Assembly: GCF_002179165.1 (NCBI RefSeq)
Contig: NZ_NFNY01000079.1
Span: 1 to 56,306, forward strand
Reading direction: 5' to 3'
DNA: 56,306 bases
DNA from: Campylobacter jejuni
GTDB lineage: Bacteria; Campylobacterota; Campylobacteria; Campylobacterales; Campylobacteraceae
The notes beneath the pieces were generated by a model. That model was given only the letters and a program-made list of their open reading frames with translations. It made no database searches and had not been told where the DNA came from. Position 1 is the stretch's first letter, and each line of letters starts with the position of its first letter. Made by a program: the position numbers and the translations under genes. This document shows positions 16,361-27,653 of this stretch, piece after piece.

Positions 16361-19135
16361 TTAAGCTTTGTAAATTTTCACCGCACATTTTTTAAAATCA
16401 GTTTGTTTTGAAAGCGGACAAGTTGCATCTAAAGTAACTTTATTAATATAAACATTTTCATCAAACCATGGCACATACACAAGTCCTACAGGCGGCTTAT
16501 TTCTACCACGCATATCCACTCTTGCTTTTACCTTGCCACGACGCGATTCTATCCAAACTAGATCTCCTTGATTTAAACCCAAATTTTCGCCGTCTTTTTC
16601 ACTTATATAACAAAGTGCTTCAGGAACAGCACGGAAAAGTTCAGGCACACGCATAGTCATTGTTCCACTATGCCAATGCTCAAGCACCCTGCCCGTAGCA
16701 AGCCAAAATGGATATTCTTTGCTTGGTCTTTCCGGTGCTTTCATAAATGGTCTAAAGAAAATTTTAGCCTTATTTTTAATGCTATGCGCTTCTTCGGAAT
16801 TTGGAGCTTTTAAATCTCCATTTGTAAGCATTTTATTAAAATCACCATAAAAAGCAAAATCAGAATTTGGAGCAGCTTTTTTCGCATAATAATCAAATTT
16901 AGTATTAAATCTCCACTGCGTTTCTTTGCCATTTACCACTGGCCATCTTAAGCCTCTTACTTGATGATAAGTATCAAATTCGGCTAAATCATGTCCGTGT
17001 CCTAGACCAAATTTACGATATTCTTCCCAAAGATATTTTTGCACAAAAAATCCATAACCCTTAAATTCTTTTCCATCACTACCTTGGATTTTTCTCTCAT
17101 CTCCATTTGCGTCGCTATTGTCAAAACCTTTCATCGTTGCATCATTTACGCTAAAACTTTTCGCTTCTTCATTGGCAAATAAAACATCAAAAAGCGTATC
17201 TTCTTCATTATAGCCCATAGCTTTTGCTTCTTCTAAAACGCTTGGTAAAGTGAGTTTTTCATCCACCTTTTGCTCTTTCCAAACCTCTTTAAGCTTAAAG
17301 CGTTTTGCAAATTCCATAATCTGCCAAGTATCACTCATAGCAGCACCCACAGGTAAAACTTGTTGCTTCCAATGCTGCGTTCTTCTTTCGGCATTTCCAT
17401 AAGCTCCCCATTTTTCATAAATCATAGCACTTGGTAAAATAAGATCAGCTACTTTTGCACTAATTCCAGGATAACAATCACTCACAACAATAAAATTATC
17501 CATATCTCTAGCTGCTTTTATCCAGTGATTTGCATTTGCGGTATTTTGCCAAGGATTATTCACTTGCACCCAAGCAAATTTAATTTTTCCATCTTCTAAA
17601 TCTCTCATAATGTTAAGATAAGGAGATCCTGGTTTTGGATTAATGGTTTTGCTAGGAATTTTCCAAATTTTTTCAGAAATTTCTCTGTGTTTTGGATTTG
17701 CCACAACCATATCAGCAGGTAAGCGGTGTGAGAAAGTCCCTACTTCTCTAGCTGTTCCACAAGCACTTGGCTGTCCAGTTAAAGAAAAAGCTCCACTGCC
17801 TGGTTTTGCTTGTTTGCCAAGTAAAAAATGCACCATATAAGCTTGTTCATTTACCCAAGAACCGCGTGTATGTTGATTAAAACCCATAGTCCAAAAACTT
17901 ACAACTTTACGATTTTTCTCTATATATAGATTTGCTAATTCTTTAAGCTTTTTCTTAAAATCTTCCAAAGATTCATTATCATCGCCTTTGGCCACTTTTG
18001 CGGTATATTCAAGCGTATAAGGGGCTAAACCTTTTTTAAATTCCTCAAAAGAAATTTCCCAATTTAAATCTGCTTTTGCTTGGTGTTTCATTTCAAATTT
18101 ATCCCCTGTCTTAACACCAAGATAAGATAAAGCCGTAGCTTCTTCATCATCAAGCACAATGGCATTTTCTTTTGCAACTGTATCTTTTTCACTCTCTTTA
18201 AAGCTAGGATGATTAGGATTATTTCTCATACCATATCCAATATCTGCGTAACCTGTCGCAAATATACAATGATTTTTAATAAATTTCATATCCATAGCCT
18301 GCGGATGATTGTAAACAATCTCTCTTGCTATATAATTCCAAATCGCTAAATCTGTATTTGGTTTAAAAATGATTTCAATATCAGCAATATTTGAAGTTCT
18401 ATTAGAATATGTGCTTAAATTCACTATCTTGACTTTATCAAGATTGCTTAGTTTTCTATCGCTTACTCTCGACCAAAGAATGGGATGCATTTCGGCCATA
18501 TTTGCTCCCCAGGTAATGATAGTATCCGTAAGCTCTATATCATCATAACAACCCGATGGCTCATCTACACCAAAAGTTTGCATAAAACCAACCACCGCAG
18601 AAGCCATACAATGTCTTGCATTTGGGTCAAGATTGTTTGTTCTAAAACCTGCTTTTGCAAGCTTTAAAGCCGCATAACCTTCTTGGATAGTGTATTGTCC
18701 GCTACCAAAAATGCCTACTCCACTTACTCCTAGTTCATTATAGGCTTTTTTAAATTGCTTTTCCATTTCATCAAAAGCTCTTTGCCAAGAAACTTGCTTA
18801 AATTTTCCTTTTTTATCAAATTCACCCTTTTCATTCATACGAAGCAAAGGCATTACAAGGCGATCTTCGCCATACATAATCTTAGCATTAAAATAACCCT
18901 TAATACAATTAAGTCCGCGATTTACAGGAGCCGCTGGATCACCTTTTGTCGCTACGATTTTACCATCTTTTCTGGCAATCATAATTCCACAGCCTGTTCC
19001 ACAAAATCTACAAACTGCTTTATCCCATTTCCATTCTTCTTCTTGCTTAGCAAGCATGGAACTTGGCACACTAAGCCCTGCAACGCTAGCAGCACTTGCT
19101 ATAGCAGTGCTTTTAATAAAATCTCTTCTATTCAT
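16361..19135 (-). CDS. napA: NapA, periplasmic nitrate reductase catalytic subunit
   Basis: This 924-aa molybdoenzyme starts at ATG 19135 ([15 protein letters not shown]), a twin-arginine signal. An in-frame ATG 12 bp upstream is part of the GGAGGG ribosome-binding site and is rejected. The [4Fe-4S] ligands are Cys42, Cys45, Cys49 and Cys77 (CRFCGTGC...LNCIKG). The Mo-ligating Cys lies in NARHCMASA, near residue 175. The C-terminal molybdopterin-binding part includes [18 protein letters not shown]. It reduces nitrate to nitrite in the periplasm using two molybdopterin guanine dinucleotides and is the first gene of napAGHBLD. It is intact and full length. Confidence 0.96.
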   Translation of the reverse strand: MNRRDFIKSTAIASAASVAGLSVPSSMLAKQEEEWKWDKAVCRFCGTGCGIMIARKDGKIVATKGDPAAPVNRGLNCIKGYFNAKIMYGEDRLVMPLLRMNEKGEFDKKGKFKQVSWQRAFDEMEKQFKKAYNELGVSGVGIFGSGQYTIQEGYAALKLAKAGFRTNNLDPNARHCMASAVVGFMQTFGVDEPSGCYDDIELTDTIITWGANMAEMHPILWSRVSDRKLSNLDKVKIVNLSTYSNRTSNIADIEIIFKPNTDLAIWNYIAREIVYNHPQAMDMKFIKNHCIFATGYADIGYGMRNNPNHPSFKESEKDTVAKENAIVLDDEEATALSYLGVKTGDKFEMKHQAKADLNWEISFEEFKKGLAPYTLEYTAKVAKGDDNESLEDFKKKLKELANLYIEKNRKVVSFWTMGFNQHTRGSWVNEQAYMVHFLLGKQAKPGSGAFSLTGQPSACGTAREVGTFSHRLPADMVVANPKHREISEKIWKIPSKTINPKPGSPYLNIMRDLEDGKIKFAWVQVNNPWQNTANANHWIKAARDMDNFIVVSDCYPGISAKVADLILPSAMIYEKWGAYGNAERRTQHWKQQVLPVGAAMSDTWQIMEFAKRFKLKEVWKEQKVDEKLTLPSVLEEAKAMGYNEEDTLFDVLFANEEAKSFSVNDATMKGFDNSDANGDERKIQGSDGKEFKGYGFFVQKYLWEEYRKFGLGHGHDLAEFDTYHQVRGLRWPVVNGKETQWRFNTKFDYYAKKAAPNSDFAFYGDFNKMLTNGDLKAPNSEEAHSIKNKAKIFFRPFMKAPERPSKEYPFWLATGRVLEHWHSGTMTMRVPELFRAVPEALCYISEKDGENLGLNQGDLVWIESRRGKVKARVDMRGRNKPPVGLVYVPWFDENVYINKVTLDATCPLSKQTDFKKCAVKIYKA

Positions 19136-19169
19136 TAAACCCTCCATAAAAATTTAATAAAGACTTTTT

Positions 19170-19175
19170 ATTATA
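19170..19175 (-). promoter_or_regulatory. Probable -10 box of the nap operon
   Basis: On the minus strand TATAAT lies 35 bp before the napA ATG, preceded by TTTGGCTTTGTT. No clear -35 is seen, which is usual for Campylobacter vegetative promoters. The rest of the 19136-19395 gap is very A+T-rich and shows no gene. Confidence 0.5.
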
Positions 19176-19395
19176 AACAAAGCCAAATAAAACTTACTTT
19201 AAAATTTTACATAAAAATAATATTTTTAAAACATTATTTTATAGGAGTTTTATTGTCCTTTTTGTATATTAAAAAATAATATTAATTTATAACAATAACT
19301 CGTGTTTGTATTTTAATAAATATTGGCAGCTATACTTAAAATAAGTTAAAAATAGATGAAAGTTTAGAAGTTAATAAAAATTAATATATTTTTGA

Positions 19396-19421
19396 TTTAA
19401 AGCCACTTTTGTGGCTTTAAA
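19396..19421 (-). terminator. Terminator after tpx
   Basis: This is a perfect 11-bp stem, TTTAAAGCCAC and GTGGCTTTAAA, with a TTTT loop (plus-strand reading). It lies directly after the tpx stop and is followed on the minus strand by A+T-rich sequence ending in a T run. Confidence 0.8.
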
Positions 19422-19422
19422 C

Positions 19423-19950
19423 TTAGTGACAACCACAACCGCCGCAACAACTAGAACCACCAAAAAATGCATCAAGTTTTGCAATATCTGGCATTTCTGT
19501 TACTTCGCTCACTAATTCTTTATAAGCAATTTTACCATCTTTAATCACAAACACAGCACGAGCTAAAAGGCCTTCTAAAGCACCTTCACCAATTAAAACA
19601 CCATAATTTTGTCCAAATTCTTTAGCTACAAAATCACTTGCAACACTTAAATTTTCTATCCCTTCAGTGCTACAAAATCTACCCATAGCAAAAGGTAAAT
19701 CCATACTTACAACGATAACTTCAGCTCCATTATAACTAGCAACTTTTTTATTAAATTCTCTAGCTTCAGTTGCACATACTGGAGTATCTAAACTTGGCAC
19801 ACTTAAAATAATTTGAGTTTTACCCGCTGCACCAATTTCAACTATGCTTAAATCTTTAGCTTTAAGATTTACTCTAGAAGCATCTGCTCCAACCTCTACT
19901 GAATTTCCTTTAAGAGCAATAGGACTGCCTTTAAAATTTACCGAATTCAT
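19423..19950 (-). CDS. tpx: Thiol peroxidase Tpx with Cys-rich tail
   Basis: This 175-aa atypical 2-Cys peroxiredoxin has its peroxidatic Cys in PSLDTPVCATEAREFN (about residue 59) and resolving Cys in AMGRFCSTEG (about residue 93). It reduces hydrogen peroxide and organic peroxides with thioredoxin. The end is unusual: GGSSCCGGCGCH adds four Cys and a His after the normal Tpx C-terminus, resembling a metal-binding tail. I recall the same tail in C. jejuni Cj0779. It is monocistronic, with its own terminator and a Fur/PerR-box-like palindrome at its promoter. Confidence 0.93.
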   Translation of the reverse strand: MNSVNFKGSPIALKGNSVEVGADASRVNLKAKDLSIVEIGAAGKTQIILSVPSLDTPVCATEAREFNKKVASYNGAEVIVVSMDLPFAMGRFCSTEGIENLSVASDFVAKEFGQNYGVLIGEGALEGLLARAVFVIKDGKIAYKELVSEVTEMPDIAKLDAFFGGSSCCGGCGCH

Positions 19951-20004
19951 TTTTTATTCCTTAATTTGTTGATTATTTTAAAGTAATTTAAAAATTAAAT
20001 ACTT

Positions 20005-20021
20005 TGATAATAATGATTATA
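20005..20021 (-). promoter_or_regulatory. Fur/PerR-box-like palindrome over the tpx -10
   Basis: TGATAATAATGATTATA lies about 55-70 bp before the tpx ATG. It matches the TGATAAT-n-ATTATCA type consensus at most positions and contains a minus-strand TATAAT (20016-20021), so a bound Fur or PerR repressor would block the promoter. Regulation is inferred from sequence only. Confidence 0.5.
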
Positions 20022-20082
20022 TCTTAATATATCTTAAAAAAAATTAACCAAAAGATTAAATTAGATAAAACTTATCTTATTT

Positions 20083-20811
20083 TTATTTCCAAGTATATTT
20101 TTTCCAAATTTTTTGAGCTTCCTCGCTTTGGATAAATTTGACAAACTCTAAAACTCGCTTATTTTCAAGTCCTTTTTTTGTAGGAGCTATTTCGGCCGAA
20201 CGATAAATCACTGCATTTTTATCTTCAATAAATAAAGCTTTATCACCTAAAGTTTTAGCCCAATGCGACCAAATAATTAAAGCATCAATCTTGGGATTAT
20301 TATTCCATTCATCAATAGCCATTTTAGAATTCTTAGCATAAACTTTAATATTTTTACGCAATTTTATCAAATTTTCTCTTTTGCCATTTTTTAAAGCCAT
20401 ATCCTCATAAAGCCCCACTTGTCCTGCGCCATCAACAACCATAACATTTATACCACTTTTTAAAATATCTTCAAAACTTTTAATATTTTTTGGATTATTT
20501 GGACGCACGATAATACCAGAAGGACGCACATTTAAAACATGTAAATTTTCTAAATTTAAATTTGGAATTTGCTTAATAAAGCTATCCATCATAGAAGTGC
20601 TGCCTGAAAAAATCAAATCCGCATCTTTTTTAGCCTTTTCAATCCAAGCAGGAGTTGGTCCTGCAGTCACCACAACCTTTTCTTTGGTTTTTTCTTCAAA
20701 TTTTAAAGCAAGTTCTTTAACAACTGGAGCAGGACCTCCTGGACCATAAACCAAAATTTCAGCATTTAGAAAACTAGCCGTTATCAAACTTAAAGCTAAT
20801 ATTTTTCTCAT
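20083..20811 (-). CDS. peb2: PEB2, periplasmic substrate-binding protein / major antigen
   Basis: This 242-aa protein has a signal peptide (MRKILALSLITASFLNA, mature from EILVYGPGGPAP). It has the type II periplasmic binding fold of the AcfC/sulfate-molybdate-like group (KVVVTAGPTPAW, SGSTSMMDSFI, IIVRPNNPKNI, ALIIWSHWAKTLGD). PEB2 (Cj0778) is a known abundant C. jejuni antigen, and its ligand is thought to be an oxyanion or similar small anion. It stands alone between the helicase gene and tpx. Confidence 0.88.
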   Translation of the reverse strand: MRKILALSLITASFLNAEILVYGPGGPAPVVKELALKFEEKTKEKVVVTAGPTPAWIEKAKKDADLIFSGSTSMMDSFIKQIPNLNLENLHVLNVRPSGIIVRPNNPKNIKSFEDILKSGINVMVVDGAGQVGLYEDMALKNGKRENLIKLRKNIKVYAKNSKMAIDEWNNNPKIDALIIWSHWAKTLGDKALFIEDKNAVIYRSAEIAPTKKGLENKRVLEFVKFIQSEEAQKIWKKYTWK

Positions 20812-20864
20812 TGTTTCTATACCTTTCTTAATAAATAATTTGTAATAAATATATCATACTAGCT

Positions 20865-22889
20865 TTAAGTAAATTCTCCCTTACAAAGTCCTGCTTCTAT
20901 AAGAAAACAAGAAGGGGCAAAAGAACTTTTTTTATTTTTATCATATTTAGCATAACTTAAATAAAGTATATTTTTAGCTCTTGTTACTGCAACATAAAAA
21001 AGTCTTCTTTCTTCTTCTAAGCTTCCGCCCATACTCATAAGCTTTTGATTTGGAAAGCGTCCTTGTGCAAGATCAATAACAAATACTAAATCAAATTCCA
21101 AACCTTTACTTGCATGCACGCTAAGCAAATTTACACCTTTTCCACTACTCATTTCGCTTGCACCTAAAGTAAGAAAATTATAATATTTATAAATATCACT
21201 ATAATTTTTAGTTAGCTCTTTTAAGACATTAAATTTAGTCTCTATTTTTTCCAAATTTTCATTTTTTCTTAATAGATCCACTTGTCCTGCTTTGTTTGTT
21301 GCCCTTTTTATGGCAAGTTCTTCACAAATTTCTCTATAAAATGAATTTTGACAAATTAAATTTACCAATGCTAAAGAATGCTTAAGCTCCATAGCCTTAT
21401 TTAAAAATAAATAAATTTTTTCTAAATTTTTTGCACACAAATCATTAATCTTTGAAAGTTTTAAAATAGGATGAGCATTAAATTCACTCTCAAACTGAAA
21501 ACGATTTTCATTTGCCAACTCTTCTAAATCTGCAAAAAGTCCGAGTTGATAGTTTCTTTTTTGATGATTTTGTAAATTTACGCTTCTATCGGGATCTAAA
21601 AAACCTTTTATTAAACTCCCATGTCCCAATTTCATAAGTGCATCAAAAATTTCTTTTGCTAAAACTCCACCAACTCCTTTTGTATATTGCACTAAATGGA
21701 TAAAAGCCATAATATCTTTAGGATTTACTGCTAAAGCAAGCATAGCACTAAATGCTTTGACCTCTAAGCTTTCAAAAAAACTTCCACTTCCCTTTCTTAC
21801 ACTTGCAATACCCTGCTCTCTTAAAGCGACTTCAATCCCATCTGCACTAGAATTATTCCGAAAAATTACAGCAATTTCGCTTAAATTTACACCACTTGTA
21901 AGTATAATCTTAGCTATATTTTGATACTGATCAAATAATTCTTCAAATACGAGCAAGGCCGGTGCTTTAAAATCATCATTTCTTGTTACTATAAGCTCCT
22001 TAGGATAAAGCCTTTCATTATTTAAAATCACCTTATTTGCTAAAGCTAAAATGCTTTTTGATGAACGGTAATTTTTATTGAGAGAAAAAATTTGAGCATC
22101 CTTAAAACGATCTTTAAACCCACCGATGATATTAATATCTGCACCATTAAAAGCATAAATACTCTGATCATAATCTCCCACACAAAATAAACTTTTACTT
22201 TTAAAAGCTTCAATTAATGAACTCTGTAAAGTATTTGTATCTTGGTATTCATCAACTAAAATTTCATCAAATTCATATTTTCGTTCCTTTAATAATTCCT
22301 TTAAATCAATCAATAAATCATTAAAATCAACATAATTAAAACGCTTTTTTTCTTCACTATATTCTTTTAAAATATCTTCATAAATTTCAGCATAAATACT
22401 TTGTTCTTCGTAGTTTTGACAAAACCAAGAGTAAAAATCTTGATCGTGTGCTTTGTTTTGAAATAAAGAATATATATCATACAAATAGCTTGGCTGATAA
22501 GGCTTTATATCGCTTAAATGTCTAAAAGTTCTTTTCTCATATACACTTTTAAGTAAAACTTTCAATTCGCTTGCTTGCTTTAAAATTATATCCTTGTTAG
22601 CATTTCTAAGCAAAGTATAAGCCGTGCTATGAAAAGTTCCTGCAAGAATTTTTCTTGTAATATTTTTACTAAAATATTTCCCTAAGCGAGTAATCATTTC
22701 TTTACTGGCTTTGTTTGTAAAGGTTAAAAGCATAATTTTTTGCGGTGCTATACCCTGATTCAAAAGATAAGAAATTCTTGCAACAATTGTAGAAGTTTTT
22801 CCCGTCCCTGCACTAGCTATAATAAGATTATGTCCAAATTTTGCAGTAGCGGCTAAATATTGTTCTTCGTTTAATCTAGAAAGTGGCAT
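20865..22889 (-). CDS. UvrD/PcrA-family ATP-dependent DNA helicase
   Basis: This 674-aa superfamily 1A helicase has Walker A SAGTGKTST at about 25-33, motif II VDEYQDTN at about 217-224, motif III GDYDQSIYAFNGA, motif IV LNKNYRS, motif V VHASKGLEFDLVF and motif VI RLFYVAVTRAK. Such enzymes unwind DNA 3'-5' in repair and replication restart. By position it corresponds to Cj0777. The 53-bp gap to peb2 shows no strong terminator. Confidence 0.92.
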   Translation of the reverse strand: MPLSRLNEEQYLAATAKFGHNLIIASAGTGKTSTIVARISYLLNQGIAPQKIMLLTFTNKASKEMITRLGKYFSKNITRKILAGTFHSTAYTLLRNANKDIILKQASELKVLLKSVYEKRTFRHLSDIKPYQPSYLYDIYSLFQNKAHDQDFYSWFCQNYEEQSIYAEIYEDILKEYSEEKKRFNYVDFNDLLIDLKELLKERKYEFDEILVDEYQDTNTLQSSLIEAFKSKSLFCVGDYDQSIYAFNGADINIIGGFKDRFKDAQIFSLNKNYRSSKSILALANKVILNNERLYPKELIVTRNDDFKAPALLVFEELFDQYQNIAKIILTSGVNLSEIAVIFRNNSSADGIEVALREQGIASVRKGSGSFFESLEVKAFSAMLALAVNPKDIMAFIHLVQYTKGVGGVLAKEIFDALMKLGHGSLIKGFLDPDRSVNLQNHQKRNYQLGLFADLEELANENRFQFESEFNAHPILKLSKINDLCAKNLEKIYLFLNKAMELKHSLALVNLICQNSFYREICEELAIKRATNKAGQVDLLRKNENLEKIETKFNVLKELTKNYSDIYKYYNFLTLGASEMSSGKGVNLLSVHASKGLEFDLVFVIDLAQGRFPNQKLMSMGGSLEEERRLFYVAVTRAKNILYLSYAKYDKNKKSSFAPSCFLIEAGLCKGEFT

Positions 22890-23012
22890 TTTTTTCCTTA
22901 AAAAGTTGAAATTATAGAAAAAAAATACTTAAAAATATAAAAATTTAACATTTCTTTATAGTAATATGTAGTAGAATGTAAAATCATTTATTATTTTTTA
23001 AAAGGATTGACA

Positions 23013-24005
23013 ATGAATTTAAAAATTTTCTCCGTTATTACAGGAATTTTAATTGCCGTAATTGTAATACTTGGAGGCACCTATTATTATCTTTTTGAAT
23101 ATTCCAAACCTAAGCCTTCATACAATACCTACAATAACAATGTTGCTCAAACTTACAATGAAAGTCCAATCAACAATCAGCAAAATCAAAACAACAATTA
23201 TAATAATTATACTAATAATTCTATTGAAGATACACAAAACTCATATAATAATGTAAATACAATTTCTAACAATACAGACATCAATACAACACAAAGCGTT
23301 TTAGATAATAATCAAAGTCTTATATCTACACCAAAACCAAATAATACAACAGAAAACAAAATCGCACAAAATATTCAACAAAATCAAACAGAAACAAAAA
23401 ATAGCAAAAAAGAAACTTCTAAACCAGATAACAAAAAACAAGAACTGACCTTAAAACAAGAAAAAATCAATCATAATAAAAATACTCAAAAAAATACTCA
23501 AACCAAAAAACTAAGTACAGCACAAGAATACTTATCAAGAGGTAAGGATAGCCGTTTAGAACCAAAACTCAGCACTGAAAGTATGAAGGTTTATGTATTA
23601 AATGGTAAATTTTTAACTGATTATAGAATCAATCTTTTAAAAGAAATGCTAACAAGCATTGAAAATACCTCAAAAGATTATAATTTAAGTGTTTTTGTTC
23701 AAATGTTACCAAAGAATGAAATGAGATTAACAATTTATAACAAAGATATTATTTTTTCAGAAATGAGAAAAGCTTATAAGCATATTAGCATAGAAAAAAT
23801 TCAACCTTTCATGAATAATTTAGAAGAATTAAATAGCCATGTTGCTCGTGAAGAAGTACTTGAAAGACTCAAACTTCAGATAAAAAAAGATGGCAAAGGA
23901 AGTGATTTTGCTAAACATATAAAAAGTCTAACAACAGGGCTTAATACAGCTCAATACTTCTTTCCATTTTGCGAAGTGATTGAAATCACTTCGATAAATC
24001 CATAA
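23013..24005 (+). CDS. Membrane-anchored periplasmic protein, Asn-rich (Cj0776c-like)
   Basis: This 330-aa protein starts at ATG 23013 (AAAGGATTG upstream); an in-frame TTG two codons earlier is rejected. A single N-terminal membrane helix (about 4-28) is followed by a long Asn/Gln/Thr/Lys-rich, probably disordered stretch (about 35-165). A structured C-terminal domain then begins near STAQEYLSRGKDSRL. No known motif is recognised. Its position 22 bp before valS suggests co-transcription. A TAGAAT -10-like box lies at 22972-22977. The function is unknown; it could be an envelope spacer protein. Confidence 0.75.
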   Translation: MNLKIFSVITGILIAVIVILGGTYYYLFEYSKPKPSYNTYNNNVAQTYNESPINNQQNQNNNYNNYTNNSIEDTQNSYNNVNTISNNTDINTTQSVLDNNQSLISTPKPNNTTENKIAQNIQQNQTETKNSKKETSKPDNKKQELTLKQEKINHNKNTQKNTQTKKLSTAQEYLSRGKDSRLEPKLSTESMKVYVLNGKFLTDYRINLLKEMLTSIENTSKDYNLSVFVQMLPKNEMRLTIYNKDIIFSEMRKAYKHISIEKIQPFMNNLEELNSHVAREEVLERLKLQIKKDGKGSDFAKHIKSLTTGLNTAQYFFPFCEVIEITSINP

Positions 24006-24027
24006 TATTGATGAAGGTTATAAAACT

Positions 24028-26640
24028 ATGTATGATAAAGAAATAGAAAAAAAATATTACCAAATTTGCGAAGAACGCGGATATTTTGAAATCGATAGCA
24101 ATAAAGCTATACAAGAAAAAGATAAAACTTTTTGCATTATGATGCCTCCGCCTAATGTTACAGGGGTTTTACATATAGGACATGCATTAACCTTCACTCT
24201 GCAAGATATTATGACGCGTTATAAAAGAATGGATGGATATAAAACTCTTTATCAGCCAGGACTCGATCATGCAGGTATTGCCACTCAAAATGTTGTAGAA
24301 AAACAACTTCTTGCTCAAGGCATAAAAAAAGAAGAACTTGGTAGAGAAAAATTTATAGAAAAAGTTTGGGAATGGAAAGAACAAAGTGGTGGAAAAATAT
24401 TAGACCAAATGAGAACATTAGGTATCACTCCTGCTTGGAGTCGTTTGCGTTTTACCATGGATGAAGGACTTGCTAATGCCGTAAAAAAAGCTTTTGTCGA
24501 ACTTTATGATAAAAAACTCATTGTGCGTGGAAACTATATGATAAATTGGTGCACCCATGATGGAGCTTTAAGTGATATAGAAGTGGAATACAAGGAAAAT
24601 AAAGGTAAGCTCTATCATATAAAATATTTTTTGAAAGATAGCAATGAATATCTCGTCGTAGCTACAACACGCCCAGAAACTTTTTTTGGCGATACTGCTG
24701 TAATGATCCACCCTAACGATGAACGTTACGCCAAATTTGTAGGCAAAGAAGTGATTTTGCCGCTAAGCAAAAAAGCAATTAAAATCATAGCCGATGAACA
24801 TGTGGATAAAGAATTTGGAACTGGTGTTGTAAAAGTAACCCCAGCACACGATATGAACGACTATGAAGTAGGATTGAAACACAATTTAGAATTTATAAAT
24901 GTTTTTGACGAAAAAGGAATTTTAAACGAACACTGCTTGGAATTTCAAGGTCTAGAACGCTTAGATGCTAGAGAAAAAATCGTGGCTAAATTAGAAAACC
25001 TTGGATTTATAGAAAAAATAGAAGAGTATAATAACCAAGTAGGATATTGTTATCGCTGTAATAATATAGTCGAACCTTATATTTCAAAACAATGGTTTGT
25101 AAAACAAGAAATAGCTAAAGAAAGTATAGAAAAAGTTAATTTGGGAGAGAGTAAATTTTATCCTGCGCATTGGATTAATAGCTTTAATGCTTGGATGAAA
25201 GATTTAAGATCTTGGTGCATTTCAAGGCAACTTTGGTGGGGGCATCAAATTCCTGTATATTATTGTAAGTGTGGCAATGAATGGGCAAGTGAAAACACTC
25301 CAAAAACTTGTCCAAAATGTAATAGCAATAACTTCAGTCAAGATCCTGATGTGCTTGATACTTGGTTCTCTTCTGGACTTTGGGCAATGAGCACACTAGG
25401 TTGGGGAAATGGCGCTTGGGGTAAGGATAAAATTTGGTTTGAAAAAGATTTAAAAGAATTTTATCCAAATTCTTTATTAATCACTGGCTTTGATATTTTA
25501 TTTTTTTGGGTTGCTAGGATGATGTTTCAAAGTACCAATGCCCTCAATGCCTTACCTTTTAAAGATATTTATTTGCATGCTCTTGTAAAAGATGAGCAAG
25601 GCAGAAAAATGAGTAAAAGTCTTGGAAATGTGATCGATCCAAATGAAAGCATTAAAGAATATAGTGCTGATATTTTGCGTTTCACTCTAGCATTGCTCGC
25701 TATACAAGGACGCGATATTAAACTTAGCAATGATAAACTTTTACAAGTTAGAAATTTCACAAATAAAATTTACAATGCAAGCAACTATTTGCTTTTAAAC
25801 GAAAATAAATTTGAAGATTTAGAAAAAATAGAACTTAAAAGCGCATTGGCTAAATTTATTTATTCTAAATTTCAAGATTGTGTGAAAAATGTCAGAGAAA
25901 ATTTAGATAATTATCGTTTCAATGATGCAGCAAACACACTTTATAAATTCTTCTGGGATGATTTTTGCGATTGGGGAATTGAGCTTAGTAAGGCTGAAAA
26001 ATCGAGCGTAAAAGAACTAGGAAGCATTTTCAAAGAAGCTTTAAAACTTTTAAATCCTTTTATGCCTTTTTTAAGTGAGTATCTGTATCATAAGCTTAGC
26101 GATACCGACCTTGAAACAAGCGAATCTATAATGATAAGCAAATATCCTAAATTTAGCACTAAAAATGAAAATATAGAAAAAATTTTCTCTTTGATTATAG
26201 AAAGCATAGTTAGCATACGCCGTGCCAAAAGCTTAATAGATCTAGGGAATTCAAAAATAGAAAAAGCTTATATTAAACTCAATGATCAAAAAATGCAAAA
26301 TGAAATAAAATCTTATATGAATTTCATTATGATGCTCGCCAAATGCGAGCAAATAGATTTTACAGAAGAAAAATTACAAAAAGCCATCTGTGATGTTAGT
26401 GAAAATTTAGAAATTTTCATCACACTTGAAAATGTGGATTTAAGTGGTATTTTAGCAAGACTTGAAAATCAAAAAAACAAAATAGAAAAAGAAAGTATGA
26501 AATTAAATTCTATGCTTTCAAATGAAAAATTTATTGCTAATGCACCTAAAGAAGTCGTGGAGCAAAATAAAGAAGCTCTAGCGAATTTAAAAACTCAGCT
26601 TGAAAAAATATCTGCTGAGCTTGCAAATTTAAAAGGTTAA
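24028..26640 (+). CDS. valS: Valyl-tRNA synthetase
   Basis: This 870-aa class I synthetase has [14 protein letters not shown] (the HIGH motif, about residues 42-55), the editing domain (about 190-330, [13 protein letters not shown]), KMSKS in [10 protein letters not shown] (about 527-536), a zinc-finger-like CKCGNEW...CPKCN near 410-430, and a C-terminal coiled-coil tRNA-binding arm. It charges tRNA-Val in the cytosol. It is full length with no lesions. Confidence 0.97.
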   Translation: MYDKEIEKKYYQICEERGYFEIDSNKAIQEKDKTFCIMMPPPNVTGVLHIGHALTFTLQDIMTRYKRMDGYKTLYQPGLDHAGIATQNVVEKQLLAQGIKKEELGREKFIEKVWEWKEQSGGKILDQMRTLGITPAWSRLRFTMDEGLANAVKKAFVELYDKKLIVRGNYMINWCTHDGALSDIEVEYKENKGKLYHIKYFLKDSNEYLVVATTRPETFFGDTAVMIHPNDERYAKFVGKEVILPLSKKAIKIIADEHVDKEFGTGVVKVTPAHDMNDYEVGLKHNLEFINVFDEKGILNEHCLEFQGLERLDAREKIVAKLENLGFIEKIEEYNNQVGYCYRCNNIVEPYISKQWFVKQEIAKESIEKVNLGESKFYPAHWINSFNAWMKDLRSWCISRQLWWGHQIPVYYCKCGNEWASENTPKTCPKCNSNNFSQDPDVLDTWFSSGLWAMSTLGWGNGAWGKDKIWFEKDLKEFYPNSLLITGFDILFFWVARMMFQSTNALNALPFKDIYLHALVKDEQGRKMSKSLGNVIDPNESIKEYSADILRFTLALLAIQGRDIKLSNDKLLQVRNFTNKIYNASNYLLLNENKFEDLEKIELKSALAKFIYSKFQDCVKNVRENLDNYRFNDAANTLYKFFWDDFCDWGIELSKAEKSSVKELGSIFKEALKLLNPFMPFLSEYLYHKLSDTDLETSESIMISKYPKFSTKNENIEKIFSLIIESIVSIRRAKSLIDLGNSKIEKAYIKLNDQKMQNEIKSYMNFIMMLAKCEQIDFTEEKLQKAICDVSENLEIFITLENVDLSGILARLENQKNKIEKESMKLNSMLSNEKFIANAPKEVVEQNKEALANLKTQLEKISAELANLKG

Positions 26641-26645
26641 AAGCT

Positions 26646-27653
26646 TTGATAAAAATAAAAAATTTAAAAAAATATTATGGAAAAGAACTTGTTATAAATG
26701 ATGTTTCTTTAGAAATTAAAAAGGGTGAAATTTATGCCATCGTAGGACATAGTGGTGCTGGAAAATCGACCCTTTTAAGATGTATCAATGGACTTGAAAG
26801 CTATCAAGAAGGCAGTTTAAAGGTACTTGATGCAGAAATAAAAGATTTAGGCCAAAACAATCCTAAAAAACTTAGAATGTTAAGAAAAGACATAGGCATG
26901 ATTTTTCAAAATTTTGCCTTAATGGAACGAAAAAATGTTTTTGAAAATGTTGCAATGCCTTTAAGGACGCATTATTCACAATGCAAATTTCATTCTAAGC
27001 TTTTTAGTAAAGAATATATGAGTGAAAAAGAAGTGAGTCAAAAAGTCAATTCTTTGCTTGAAATTGTAGGACTTGATCATAAATTAAAAGCCTATCCAAG
27101 AGAATTAAGCGGGGGACAAAAACAACGCGTTGCTATTGCCAGAGCTTTGGCTTTAAATCCTAAAATTTTACTTAGCGATGAAGCCACTTCTGCTCTTGAT
27201 CCTAATACAACCAAAAATATTTTAGAACTTATTGCTAAAATCAATGCTGAATTTGGGATAACCGTTGTTTTGGTTACCCATGAAATGGATGTTGTAAAAG
27301 ATATTGCACAAAAAGCCTTATTACTAGAACACGGAAAAATCATCGGAAGCGGTGAGATTGATGAGCTTTTCTTAAGACCAAATGAAAAAATGAAAGAATT
27401 TTTAGGAGAAAGCGACTTTTTACCTGAAAAGGGCTTAAATATCAAACTTTATTTCCCAAAAGAAGTGGCACAAAATAGTGTTATTACTCATATGGCAAGA
27501 ACCTTGGATATTGATTTTAACATTGTTTGGGGTAAAATTGAAAAACTAAACGGCGTTGCTTTAGGAAATTTGGTTATTAATATTGATCAAAAAGACAAAG
27601 AGAGAGTTTTAGCTTACATAGAAAAAAGTGGTGTTTTATGGGAGGTGGCATAA
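26646..27653 (+). CDS. metN: Methionine ABC importer ATPase MetN
   Basis: This 335-aa ABC ATPase has Walker [10 protein letters not shown] (about 37-45), signature LSGGQKQRV, Walker B ILLSDEAT and the H-loop VTHEMD, followed by a C-terminal ACT-like (NIL-type) regulatory domain from about 255. MetN drives methionine uptake with MetI and MetQ, and the NIL domain senses internal methionine. The start appears to be TTG at 26646, shortly after the valS stop, with AAAAGG just upstream. It overlaps metI (TAATG). Confidence 0.92.
   Translation: MIKIKNLKKYYGKELVINDVSLEIKKGEIYAIVGHSGAGKSTLLRCINGLESYQEGSLKVLDAEIKDLGQNNPKKLRMLRKDIGMIFQNFALMERKNVFENVAMPLRTHYSQCKFHSKLFSKEYMSEKEVSQKVNSLLEIVGLDHKLKAYPRELSGGQKQRVAIARALALNPKILLSDEATSALDPNTTKNILELIAKINAEFGITVVLVTHEMDVVKDIAQKALLLEHGKIIGSGEIDELFLRPNEKMKEFLGESDFLPEKGLNIKLYFPKEVAQNSVITHMARTLDIDFNIVWGKIEKLNGVALGNLVINIDQKDKERVLAYIEKSGVLWEVA

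Noticed and set aside
18755..19138. 127-codon plus-strand frame antisense to napA
   Set aside because: The strong NapA coding signal on the minus strand explains it.
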